Assembly: GCA_026545765.1 (NCBI GenBank)
Contig: CM048840.1
Location: 57,288,580 to 57,352,579, forward strand
Length of the DNA: 64,000 nucleotides
Reading direction: 5' to 3'
DNA from: Plantago major
Lineage: Eukaryota > Streptophyta > Magnoliopsida > Lamiales > Plantaginaceae
The notes under the pieces were generated by a model. The model was not told the DNA's origin, made no database searches, and worked only from the letters and a program-made list of their open reading frames with translations. A program made the position numbers and the translations under genes. Shown piece by piece: positions 33,715 through 44,427 of the stretch (its first letter is position 1; every line of letters begins with the position of its first letter).

Positions 33715-34292
33715 ATCAAACACTTTCTGAAGAAAAACTACAATCTTGGCAAGAGTTACCATGAAATTTTTATCTTATCCAGAAAGACAGAACTTTCTGT
33801 CAGAAGGATACTTTATGACTATGTCCAAGAATGCAGAAAAGTGGATGATTATGTCAACTGATCCAGAAAGGGTGCTGAAGAACTTGAGGTTTCTGAACCT
33901 AAGTTATTTTTGAAGACTTGAAGACTAGTATCTTAGAATGTTTACTTGGAGCTCGGACTCTCCTGTTGTTCTAATTTACTTAGTATGTTTTGTTACTTTT
34001 ATAATCTTGCTGTTTGTTTCTAAACTTTATCTATTTATAAAAGTTGCATCTCATTCTGTAATCTGTACCTATCTGAAGATCATACTCTCAGATACATTTT
34101 AATAGATGACAACTTATCAGCAAAGATCACTTCTTGTGATTTGGTTGATGTTTACTTTCTGCACTTAATTCAACTAAAATTGAATATCATTTGAAATGAT
34201 TAAGTGGTGGATTGTTTTCTCTTCCAGGATTACAAATTTGTAATAGGACTTTGAAAGATAGTCATGGATGACTGATCAAAAAGGGGGAAATT
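33715..34292 (+). other. 3' non-coding region and polypurine tract of the outer copia
   Basis: No ORF. The tract AAAAAGGGGGAAATT at 34278-34292 directly precedes the 3' LTR and would prime plus-strand DNA synthesis. Confidence 0.85.
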
Positions 34293-35721
34293 TGTTAGGA
34301 ATATCTGTTAGTATTTTGAGCATTCATCACATGTTCTTATCTTTGCCAGAAAGGTGATTAAGTACTCTTGGTTCACTTGAACATTGTAAAAGAGGAAATC
34401 ACTGAGTATGATTAGTCTAGTAAATCTTGTATTAGGATTATAGGTCTCTGAGTGTAATTTTTATTTCCAAGAAGACCATGAAGATCAATCCTAGCAATGG
34501 AGCTTTTCTGAAGATTACAAGACCGGAGATTGCACAAGATTTATGAAGACACCAAGGTTTAGTCTCACTCGGAAAGACTATGTCCTTAATCCTTTCTTAA
34601 GTGCATTTAGTTACTTTTGAAACATGATTCTGGAACATATGACATCATGAGTATGGAGCATGCAAGCCATCAGAAAGGCTAATGTATTCGTTGAAGACTA
34701 CAGGACAAGAAATAGTACATGTGCATTAATTGCATCGGCAGAAAAGCCGCTAAAGCACAGTCCTCTCTGAGATATGAGACAAGGACTTCTGAGTACTCAT
34801 TTCAAGATAAGTATAGACTGAATTTGAATTGTGTCTAACGGATAACATCCCAACGACTCTCTAATTCATCTATAAATATCACACTTAGATCTTTGAGAAA
34901 TCGACCAAGAACGATCTAACTTGCAAACTTACAATCTAGCAAAGTATTCTCTCAAGCACTCTACTACCCTTTACGAAAGCTTTACATTGCTTGAAGAATC
35001 ACTAGTAGTTCTAAGTTGTCTGAACCTTAACAAGAGATTGTTATTCGTGAAAGAGTTGAACTATCAGATAACCTTTCTGAAGCTCATTCTCCAGAACGGA
35101 CATCAATTACTTGGGTCAGTAAAGAGCAGATTGCCATACACTGAACAAGTGTATTAAGTAGTCTTGTTCTATTAGGCTCTCTGGAAATATAATTGAAAAT
35201 TTATACAAGAAGCCTCTCTGACAAACCTTATAACCAACACCATCAAGGCGTGGAGTAGAGGAAGTACTTGATTTGGGAAATTAGGGAATAACTCCAAGGT
35301 TATCTGAGTAGAGGAAGTACTTAGCTCTAGGAGCTGGGGAATAACTCAGGGGGAACATTTGGTTGGGAACCAATTTTTTAAGAATCTTAGAATAGGATTT
35401 TTGTAAGGTGAACTCAATTATCTGTTCTAGTGAATTCTAGGTCTCAGAAAGACCGAAGTGGATTAGTTGGAGGATTACGCCACCTCCAGATACCACTATA
35501 CTTGTTGTGTTATTTACCTTTCTGTATTTATCTTTCAGCAAAGCACACACACATAATTATTGTTTCTGCACTTACCTATCTTAAAGTCTTCCGCGCTCTG
35601 AATCTAAGTATCAGAAACCCCCCAGGTTTCTGAGAAACTATGTTTATCGACAAAAGTTTTAAAAGACTATTCACCCCCCCCCCCCCTCTAGTCTTTTACT
35701 TTGCCGTTATCTGGACCAACA
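34293..35721 (+). repeat. 3' LTR of the outer copia element
   Basis: 1429 bp. Most differences from the 5' LTR cluster near 34880-34990. It ends CCAACA before the TSD CATGG. Confidence 0.95.
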
Positions 35722-36527
35722 CATGGGAAATATATAGACCATAGTGCATGATTGTTACAACTAATCCCTCCCCAAACCGAATTTCATCGTGCATCTAACC
35801 CAAACGCCTATCCTATGCCATAATCAATCCTCCCATAGTACATTTGCAATGCGACTGAAATTCGGCTATACTATCGATCAAACAAGCATAATCATCAATC
35901 ATACACCATCATGTTATTCATAGGATCAAACTAAGTGCTTTAAGAATACCCACTAAGCATGTTTTGCAAGAATCAAGCAAAAGAAGCATGAATAAGTGAA
36001 TGCTACATCAAATTAAGATACAATAGCAATCAACAAGTTCAAATATCCATAGTGGAGCAATAATCAAGTTCTTAGATGTGCAAAATTCTAAAAACCCCCT
36101 AAATTGAGAAATAGTTAGGGTTTGAAGAGGATTACCTTGATTCCTATGTAATTGATGGATGAAAAGATGAATTGAGAGAGAGGACACTTAAGTGATTTGG
36201 TGGAGAAATAGGTGTTTTTGATGATTTTTGGGCAAGAGAAACCGAGCACGGTGAGGTGAAGATGAAGAAAAAACGGGCTCCTCACCACGCTTATAATCAG
36301 GGCTCACCGCGGTGAGGAAGGGGAACCTTTGACCTCACCGCGGTCTGGCAACAGACAGTATGTACTGCTTTTGCTGGACCGCGGTGAGTTTGGTTCCGCT
36401 ATAGGCTCACCGCGGTGAGCTCTCCCCCCCCCCCTTTTTGAACTACCTAAATGCAGTGTTTATATACAGATTTAAATGCATCCTACTACTATATGCAAAG
36501 TAGTAAATCATGCTTTTATTATAGTCG
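35722..36527 (-). other. Athila untranslated region between integrase and extra ORF, with CCGCGG-centred palindromes
   Basis: No coding frame. From 36240 to 36425 the palindrome CTCACCGCGGTGAG occurs exactly at 36303-36316 and 36406-36419 (there extended to GCTCACCGCGGTGAGC), with half or degenerate copies near 36244, 36279, 36332 and 36377. A poly-C run (about 36422-36434) follows. Confidence 0.75.
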
Positions 36528-37826
36528 TTAGCGTCGACTCTTCCATTTTTCAGTACGGGGACTCTGGAGCTCGAATTCCTCGACCATGTTCGCCTCCTTG
36601 AACGACTCAGTGTATGGCTTTACTCGCTGGCCATTCACCCTAAACGTGTCTTCGGTCTTGTGGTCCAAGAGTTCCACGGCACCATAGGGTGCGACATGGA
36701 CGATCTCATAAAGCCCATCCCACCTTGACCTAAGCTTCCCTGTGAAGAGTTTAAGACGTGAATTGAAGAGAAGAGCTTTCATACCTGGGACTAAGTCCCT
36801 ACGGAGTAGTCCTTTGTCGTGATATGCCTTCATCTTATCCTTGTAAAGCTTTGCATTCTCAAATACATTCTTCCTCAGCTCCTCAAGCTCGTTCAAGTCG
36901 AGCAAATGTTTTTTTCCAGCTTCTTCTAGGTTCAGGTTCAGGTTCTTGATTGCCCATAGCGCCTTGTGTTCGAGCTCTACTGGCAAGTGGCAGGCTTTCC
37001 CGTAAACCAATTGATAGGGAGTGGTCCCTATGACGGTTTTGAAGGTTGTCCTATATGTCCACAATGCATATGAGAGTTTGCCGGCCCAATCCTTCCTGCT
37101 TGGCTTTACTACCTTCTCCAGGATGCTCTTGATTTGCCTGTTGCTCACTTCTACTTGCCCTGACGTCTGAGGGTGATACGGCGTTGCTACGCAGTGTTGC
37201 ACTCCGTACTTCCTGAGCACGTTTTCCAATGCTCTGTTGATGAAGTGTTTGCCACCGTTGCTTATCAGGACTCTGGGGACTCCGAACCTCGGAAAGATGA
37301 CCTTACACAGGAACCGATCGACCACCTTAGAGTCGTTCGTTTTAGTCGGGATTGCTTCGACCCATTTAGTAACGTAGTCAACTACTACCAGGATATATTT
37401 GTTGCCTTCGTTGTTAGGAAAAGGTCCCATAAAATCTATCCCCCAAACGTCGAATGGTTCTATGACTAAATTTCCTGTCATCGGCATCTCATTCCTCCTG
37501 GTTATGTTCCCACTCCTTTGGCACCGATCACACCGCAGGCAAAACTCATAACAGTCTCTCTGCAAGGTTGGCCAGAAGAAACCCGAATGTAAGACTTTAC
37601 GCGCGGTATTTCTTCCTCCGTAATGCTCTCCACATTCCAGAGCGTGACAGAAGGCCATGGTGCTTTCCATCTCATTTTCCGGGATGCACCTCCTAAGGAT
37701 TCCGTCGCCACATTCTTTGAACATATAGGGGTCGTCCCAGACGTAGCTCCTGCATTTCTTAGAGAAATTCACCTTCTCTTGATCTGTCATGTTAGTCGCA
37801 AAAGTACCAGCAGCAAGATAGTTCAC
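36528..37826 (-). pseudogene. Athila integrase with altered active site
   Basis: 432 residues open. Zinc-binding region: HALECGEHYGG ... CLRCDRCQRSG. Core: DVWGIDFMGPF (first Asp), LISNGGKHF and SGQVEVSNRQIK (Glu). The second catalytic position, ISDGG in the family, reads ISNGG, so Asp is replaced by Asn. The C-terminal part has the GKLRSRWDGLYEI motif of gypsy integrases. The frame is long and open, but the enzyme should be inactive. It is the end of the Athila pol. Confidence 0.88.
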
Positions 37827-37838
37827 AATATCGGCATA

Positions 37839-38306
37839 CTAAGGCTCCACCTGGACTTCGAAAAGCTGATCATCAGGAAAATCCTCGGGGACTGGTTTCG
37901 AAGGCTTAATTGCACTGGGGTTTATCCTAGAGAGATGGTCAGCTACAAGATTCTCCTTCCCACATTTGTCAACGATCTCGAAGTCGAAATCTTGTAGCAT
38001 CAGGATCCACCAAATGAGCCTTGGTTTTGAGTCATTTTTGGCCACCAGGTGTCTAATCGCTGCGTGATCCATATGGATGATAACTTTAAACCCTTGCAAA
38101 TATGATCTAAATTTGTCTAGAGCAAAAATCACTGCCAAGAATTCTTTCTTAGTCGTGGTGTAATTGACCTGAGCCTTGTTCGGCATTTTGCTCGCATAGT
38201 AGATCACGTGGAAATGTTTGTCCACCTTTTGGCCAAGAACAGCACCAATGGCATAGTCGGATGCATCGCACATAATCTCAAAGGGTAAAGACCAATCCGG
38301 AGCCAC
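37839..38306 (-). pseudogene. Athila RNase H
   Basis: Reads [58 protein letters not shown] (usual DHAAL) and [24 protein letters not shown], the [10 protein letters not shown] segment and DH match gypsy RNase H. A stop separates it from integrase. Confidence 0.85.
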
Positions 38307-38404
38307 AACTATAGGGGGCGGAAATAAGTCTCTCCTTAAGCGTGTTGAAGGCTTCTATGCAATTTTCATTGAAATCAAAGGGTACGTCTTTAGCTAAGAG
38401 GTTG

Positions 38405-39537
38405 CTAAGACTCTTCGCTATTTTTGAAAAAATCCTTTATAAATCTCCTATGAAAGCTTACATGCCTAAGGTAAGATTGTAGCTCCTTGACAGTGGTAGG
38501 ATAAGGCAATTTCGAAATCAATTCGAGTTTTGCTTTTACCTCTATCCCCCTTCTAGAAACCACGTGCCCAAGCATAATCCCCTCATTTACCATAAAGTGG
38601 CTCTTTTCCTAGCTCAAGGTTAGGTTACACTCTATACAGCGTTTAAGCACAAGTTCAAGTTTACCAAGGCAATCATCGAAAGAATTTCCAAAAATAGAAA
38701 AATCATCCATGAATACCTCAATGAAGTCTTGTACCATGTCTAAGAAGACTGAGAGCATACATCGCTGGAAGGTTGCTGGGGCGTTGCATAGTCCAAATAG
38801 CATCTTGCGATAGGCAAACGTCCCGAATGGGCAGGTGAAGGTGGTTTTCTCCTGATGCTCCGGTGTGATTGGGATTTGGTAAAACCCGGACAGCCCATCT
38901 AGGAAGCAGTAGAACTCGCGACCAGCAAGACGGTTCAACATTTCATCAATAAAGGGTAACGGGAAGTGATCCTTCTTCGTTGTTGCGTTTAGCTTCCTGT
39001 AGTCAATGCAAATACGCCACCCGGTTGTCTTCCGAACCGGTACTAGCTCCCCCTTGTCGTTTTCTCGACGGTTACTCCCAATTTCTTGGGAACAACGTGC
39101 ACTGGACTCACCCACCTGATGTCGGCTATGGGGTAGATCATGTCATTTTCTAGCAACTTCAGAACTTCTTTCTTCACCACCTCTTGTAGGACCGGATTCA
39201 ATCGTCGCTGGGGTTGACACACCGGCATGGACCCTTCCTCCAAGGTGATATTGTGAGTACACCTCAAAGGACTGATTCCTTTAATATCCTTGATACTCCA
39301 TCCAATGGCGCCGGAGTTCCTTCTTAATAGCTCAACCAATTTCTCCTCCTCTTCCGGTTTCAGGGCGGCTGAGATGATCACTGGTTTGGTGATCTCTCCT
39401 CCCAGAAACACGTACTTGAGGTGACTAGGCAGTTCCTTCAACTCTAGCTTAGAAGGCTCGGATATTTCCCCCTTCCTATCATCCCCCGTCCCTAGAGGCT
39501 CTAACTTCTCCTCTTCGGGGGGGAAGGATCTCCGCAT
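38405..39537 (-). pseudogene. Athila reverse transcriptase, several frames
   Basis: Frame 39537-39043 carries ELPSHLKYVFLG, VSPVHVVPKK; frame 39115-38609 carries TTGWRICIDYRKLNATTKKD, FLDGLSGFYQIPI, FGTFAYRKMLFGLCNAPATF and the catalytic VFMDDFSIFG; the piece 38593-38405 has LGHVVSRRGIEV and VKELQSYL. Frameshifts near 39050-39060 and 38600. FGLCNAPATF and FMDDFSIF are the Athila/gypsy RT signatures. Confidence 0.88.
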
Positions 39538-40585
39538 TATCGAGTTCCCTCAGAATTTCCACTATTTCTTCATCATGTGTGTTGTATCGCGCATCAACAA
39601 TTAATGCGGTTTCCAGCTTGTCGTCACGTATGTGACGCATGTAGGAGTCGTTAACCACATTGTCGATGATGTCGACAAAACTGCATTCTTCAATTGATTG
39701 AGGAGAGGGTTGGCTTGATACCTGGGATAAATCTACATAAATCTTCTCCCCGTTTATCTCCATCCCTAGACTTCCTTTGGCGATTGAAATCTCCATGTTG
39801 ACCGTGCTCATAAAGGGCCTCCCAAGTAGAATCACGTGCTCCTTGCCATCGTTTTCCTTCTCCACGGGGGCCAGGACTACGAAGTCAATCGGCACTAAGA
39901 ACTTATCTACCTCAATCAGGGCATCTTCTATAATCCCCATTGGCTTCCTTACAGTTTTGTCTGCCATCTGCAAGGTCATCCCGGTCGGTTGTAATTCGCC
40001 CAATCCAAGCTGCTTGTACAACGAATACGTGATCAAGTTAATGCTAGCCCCTAGGTCCAGCATTCCCTTAGCCAACGTACCGTTCTCCATTTGTATCTCG
40101 ATCACGAAGCTTCCCGGATCCTTTTTCTTCACCGGTAATCCAAGCACTGAGTTTGTCGTTTCCGGCAGAATCTCCTTCCTCCCTTCTTCGTACCGCCTTT
40201 TATCCGCCAACACTTCCTTGCAGTACTTAGGAAATGCGGGAATGTTTTTCACGAGCTCGAAGAGGGGTAAGGTGATACTCCCCTTGGAAAGCATGGCAAA
40301 AATGGAGTCTTGCTTCTTGTTGGTCTTGGGTTTCCTTACCCGTCTAGGTAAGGTAGGCGGTCCCAGAGTTTGCATCGGCTCTGCTTCTTCCACTTTGTTC
40401 TCTATTCCTGCCAACCCCTCGCCTTCCTCCTTGTCTTCCTTGTCCCCTGAACCACTTGGCAATTCTTCTGGAATGTAGTCGGCCTTTTCTATGACCTTTC
40501 CGCTGTGAAGCATGCTGGTTGCCATGGCCTCTTCTTCGTATTGGTAGAAACCGCTCAGATCATCCAACAGATTCTCGAGGGCCAT
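39479..40585 (-). pseudogene. Athila gag C-terminus and aspartic protease
   Basis: 368 residues open from an ATG. Protease motif MLDLGASINLITYSLYKQLGL (DLGAS in place of DTGA, normal for Athila), then VDFVVL and the flap-to-end part HVILLGRPFMSTVNMEI. N-terminal region acidic with ATSMLHSGKVIE, the usual join of gag to protease. It overlaps the RT frame start by 59 bp in a different frame. Confidence 0.85.
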
Positions 40586-40794
40586 GAATCTATCTCTGAT
40601 CTCTTTGATTTGGAGATCAATTCATTCCTGCTCTGTTGTTGTAGCATCATAGATCACGTCCAGAGATCTACACATGGCGACGAACTCTTGCCTCTCGTTC
40701 GACTCCTCGGACCTTATCTCCCGTTTGTCCGCCATCTCTGCTTCCTCCCTTCTACTCACCGCCTCGATTCTTCCGTCGAGGAATTCTACATCTC

Positions 40795-41441
40795 TTACCA
40801 TGTAGACATCTTCTTTCTGCCACTTTTTAGCCTTGTGTTTTCTGCCAAGTAATCATATACCTCCATCATCTCCGAATGTACTTTCTCCAAAATGTTTCCT
40901 CCGCAAGCTAAGTCTACCATGATCTGGTGCATACTGTCTAGGCCATAATAGAACATGAGGGCTAGATCATGCTGGGAGATTCCATGGTGCGGACACCTCC
41001 TCAACAAGTCACTAAACCGTTCCCATATCTCATCAAACCTTTCTCCCCTCCTTTGCTCAAAATTCAAAATGCTATCCTTCAGGCTTTTCATCAAGGAGTA
41101 CGGGAAGTATTTGTGGTAGAATGCTCTAAGCACTTCCTCCCATGTCCTCAACGACTCGGGCTCTAATGAATGCAGCCATTCTCTGGCTTGGAATCTCATA
41201 GTGAAAGGAACAATCTCTTCTTGAGTTGGTCCTCACTCAAACCTCTAGGTGGTAGCTCTGTCACAGCTTGCTCGAACCGACGAATAAAGCCGAAAGCGTC
41301 CTCCATCGGTCTCCCCCAAAAGTAAGGAAGTAAGCACCCCCACTCATCATCTAAATCGTATTCCTTAGCCTCGAGCTCAAGGAATATTGGTGGTTTCCAT
41401 ATCACCACTGTAGGTATCAAGTAATCTTCGTACCTAGCCAT
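40795..41441 (-). pseudogene. Athila gag, one frameshift
   Basis: ATG at 41441 (MARYEDYLIP). First frame to 41196 with FWGRPMEDAFGFIRRFEQ; second frame 41199-40795 with REWLHSLEPESLRTWEEVLRAF, KYFPYSLMKSLKDSI and RCPHHGISQHDLALMFYYGLD, the retrotransposon gag domain of the Athila/Tat type. One frameshift near 41196-41215. Confidence 0.85.
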
Positions 41442-41580
41442 ATGTACCTATAGAAATCAAACTGCACTGACAAAACTAAATGAAACGTTAGTTTCTGTTA
41501 GTACAATAAATTCCTACCCTAGAATGAACGTAACGCAACTACACTATGATCCTACTAATTGAAGAACGTAGGAATCAATT

Positions 41581-41597
41581 CCCCGGCAGCGGCGCCA
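41581..41597 (-). other. primer-binding site of the minus-strand Athila
   Basis: TGGCGCCGCTGCCGGGG on the minus strand, five bases from the LTR edge. It is the form used by Athila-type elements (Asp-tRNA class). Confidence 0.85.
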
Positions 41598-41602
41598 AAT
41601 TT

Positions 41603-42347
41603 TGATGCGCTCAAAATTAATACTTGTAAAATAACACAAGTAGTAAAGCGGTTGTCGTAGTACAACAATGCTTAAACCACAGGGTCATTCTCTCGAGGAA
41701 TTGATTAAGCTAGTTCTAAGGTGTAGGCTCAAGGTGTGAGTTGTAAATAGATAGAATGGGTAAGGTTGATACTTCAAAACCCTACAACAAATTACAATTA
41801 CAAGACAAAGTAATAACTAGATCATGAAATTTCTACAATTAAAACGAAGCAAGCGGATCTTTCAAAAGTGCTGACGTGATATGGCTAATGGTCAAAAAGA
41901 AATCGTGGGTTTGATTCTGTCAAACAGAGCCCACCGCGGTGAGGTACTTTGGGGGATCCTCCTCACCGTGGTCTGGACTTTCTGCTTGGTTGTACCGCGG
42001 TGAACCCGTTTGGATGTGGGGCTCACCACAGTGAGCCTTGTGTCCGGGAACTCCTCCGTTTTTCCCATTTTCTCCACTTTTCTCTCCCTTTTCCAACCTC
42101 CATATCACCTCTCTTGGAGTAGTGGCCCACTAACTTGGCCTTGTGGTGCTTCTAGAAGGTTTTGAAGTCTTCTTTGCACTTTGGTCCTCCATTTCCTAGA
42201 CAATGACGCTAAGACACCTAAAAATGCACAAAAACACACAACAAACCCAAACGTGACACGGAACAAAAAACACTAAAATAAAGGCTAAAAGACGTAACAA
42301 AATACGAAAAAAGGCACTAAATGAGTCGTTAAAATATCGACTCATCA
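41603..42347 (-). repeat. 5' LTR of the minus-strand Athila
   Basis: 745 bp. On its own strand it starts TGATGAGTCGAT (42347) and ends GAGCGCATCA (41603). Four CTCACCGCGGTGAG-like sites lie at about 41930, 41960, 41991 and 42020. It abuts the LTR of the next element without intervening DNA. Confidence 0.85.
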
Positions 42348-43564
42348 ATGAGACGATAATTTAGAATCTCATTCAGTCCTTTTTAGCGGTCTTTGTTAGT
42401 CTTTGTTCTTAGTTTTATAGTGGTTTTTGTACAATTTTATGCTTTGGTGTTTTGGTTTCGTTTTGTAGGAATTCAGGTTTTTTAACTCAAATGGAGAAAA
42501 CAAAGTCACCTAGGCTCGCCGCGGCGAGATTTTACGAGGCAACAAAGAATTCTGCAAGACGAGCTCACCGCAGCGAGGCATTTAGCCTGCCGCGGCGAGA
42601 TTTTACGAGGCTACCACTTTTTGCTGGATCGAGGCTCGCCACGGTGAAGTTTTTGGCTTGCCGCGGTGAGAATTTACGAAAGGATATCTATTTCGACAAC
42701 AGAAGACTCGCCACGGCGAGACACGCAGATTGTTTCCTTTTGTTTTCCTTATTAGCTTGGACTTGGGATTTTTTCCCTCATACTCTCTTTTAACCTAGTT
42801 CTTAGAAAAGCTCCAATACTCATACTTTGACATTGTTACATTCTTGGAGCTTGGTTTTCACCTTGTTGAATCATCGATATCGAATTCCTGGTAATATCTG
42901 ATAATTCTCTATTGTTTATCTCAATTCGTGTTTGTTATTGCTTATCGAATTGTATGATCTTGCATGCGATTATGTCTATGTTTATCATATTCAATACCTT
43001 GAAGTCTTTGATCTTTGCTTCTACCATGAGTAGCTAAACCACTCCGAACATGGTAGTTATGTGACGGTTCTGCGTATTCGTTTCTAGGGTTAGGATTCGT
43101 TCATATAGGTTCGTCTAGTTCAAAATCTTCGTAAAAACCTTCAATCCAATAAGCTAGTTCTAGATTCTCAAAATCCATTTTCGGTTAAGGATCGTGGATT
43201 GACGACCCACGATTTCACTAGTTCAAAACTCTCAAACAACGATTGGTTGAATTGGATTGATTGATTTATGTACACCGATCGTGTGACAAGTATGAACAAT
43301 TTCCCTAGAGAAAATTAGCATTACTTGATTATAACTGCTGTGTTCTCTTCTCTCTCTGTCAAAAAACCGTTTATCTACTTTTCTGTTTTCTAGCTATTAG
43401 AAGTAATCAAAACCAAACAAATCAAACTGTTTTCACAAGTTACTGTTTGCTTTCAACTGCTTGGTAGCTTAATTGGTTCCTTAGCGAACGATTCTGTGGT
43501 TAGCATTGTCTATCTACAACAACTGCTTACTACTTGTTTTCTAAGTATTAATTTGAGCACATCA
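42348..43564 (+). repeat. 5' LTR of the plus-strand Athila
   Basis: About 1217 bp. The left edge reads ATGAGACGATAA directly after the other LTR; the expected initial TG seems lost or shared. It ends GAGCACATCA. Six CTCGCCGCGGCGAG-like sites lie at about 42514, 42561, 42587, 42633, 42656 and 42706. The open frame 42452-42793 through them is not a gene. Confidence 0.75.
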
Positions 43565-43568
43565 AATT

Positions 43569-43585
43569 TGGCACCGCTGCCGGGG
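43569..43585 (+). other. primer-binding site of the plus-strand Athila
   Basis: TGGCACCGCTGCCGGGG, four bases after the LTR end CATCA. Confidence 0.85.
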
Positions 43586-43698
43586 AGTCAATTCCTACCG
43601 TAGCGCTGAGAGCCGTTGGTTACTTGAGCCGTGATTTCATTTTACTTAGACTAACAGAAACTAAACAACAGTTGAGTTCTTATTATTTTGATCCAGGT

Positions 43699-44341
43699 AT
43701 GGAGTGCTTTTCTAGTTACTACGCACCTAGTGCAGAGCTAGGTGGACCAGCCATTGTGGTCGACAACGAATCTAACGATTATGAACTGGACATTGAGTGG
43801 AGGTATACATTACCGTTGTTTCTGGGAAACCCAGAAGATGAACCACTTCACTTTATTCAACAGTTTGATCATGCAGTGAGAAATCTACCCAAGCAGGGGC
43901 TTGAGGAAGATCAGGTTAAGTGCATATTATTCCCCCTAGTGTTGAAGAATAACGCCAAAAGATTGGCTGTGGAGACTAACTACGGGATCACTAAGAACCT
44001 GGGAGGACATCCTCAAGGTCTTACAACAGGTTTTTCCCATATTCTCTGACCTGGAAGCTCAAAAACGAGATCTCTGATTTCTGTTAGAAGGATGGTGAGA
44101 GGTTTGATATTGCATGGGAAAGGTACCTAGAGCTCTTGAGAGCATGCCCACACCATGGATTCACTGAACAGGTACTGATGAATTCCTTCTATGAAGGGAT
44201 TGATGACGTGAACCATGGAAGTTAATGGCGGAGGCATCATGGAAAAGACATCGCTAGAACTGAGGGAGGTTTTTAGTGAAATGGGAAACCGTGCCCTGAT
44301 TCTAGGGAACAAGAGACACCCTGTGGAAAACACAGAACTAT
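43699..44341 (+). pseudogene. gag of the plus-strand Athila, broken
   Basis: ATG at 43699 (MECFSSYYAPSAELGG); the frame is also open upstream to 43624. FLGNPEDEPLHFIQQFDHAV is the gag domain start. It becomes frameshifted after about 43950 and ends at 44047. Gag-like text continues in other frames (ACPHHGFTEQVLMNSFYEG near 44140-44200). Confidence 0.75.
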
Positions 44342-44427
44342 AGTCGTCCGATGCGGAAGAGATTTACAGGGCGATCAGTGAACTTGTACAGGCTGCGCAG
44401 GAACAGGAAAAGGAGACCGCAAATAGT

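Larger units (their letters stand above)
15337..35721 (+). mobile_element. full-length Sirevirus-like Ty1/copia retrotransposon with a nested insertion
   Basis: LTRs at 15337-16767 and 34293-35721 start TGTTAGGAAT and end CCAACA. The flanks are CATGG at 15332-15336 and CATGG at 35722-35726, a perfect 5-bp TSD. A Met-tRNA type primer-binding site (TGGTATCAGAGC) follows the 5' LTR, and a polypurine tract (AAAAAGGGGGAAATT) precedes the 3' LTR. Domain order is gag, protease, integrase, RT, RNase H (copia order), then a long extra ORF region. After removing the nested 6.37-kb element its own length is about 14.0 kb, large for copia but in the range of Sirevirus (Maximus/SIRE) elements. By eye the LTRs differ by only about 2 percent, so the insertion is fairly recent, yet pol contains several stops. 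Confidence 0.95.
13501..42347 (-). mobile_element. Athila-type Ty3/gypsy retrotransposon, split by nested copia elements
   Basis: On the minus strand, in order: 5' LTR (42347-41603), primer-binding site, gag, protease, reverse transcriptase, RNase H, integrase (to 36528), untranslated region, then beyond the 20.4-kb copia insertion the extra Athila ORF (15241-14016) and 3' non-coding DNA. The gene order and the extra ORF after integrase are the Athila arrangement. No 3' LTR is found at the left side, where the sequence abuts a truncated Mutator-like transposase at about 13500, so the element is 3'-truncated. Several frameshifts and an integrase active-site change show it is dead. Confidence 0.85.

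Noticed and set aside
39777..40478. 233-residue plus-strand frame
   Set aside because: It is antisense to the well-supported Athila protease frame.
42452..42793. 113-residue open frame with Arg/Ala-rich repeats
   Set aside because: It lies wholly in an Athila LTR and is generated by the CGCCGCGGCGAG palindromes.
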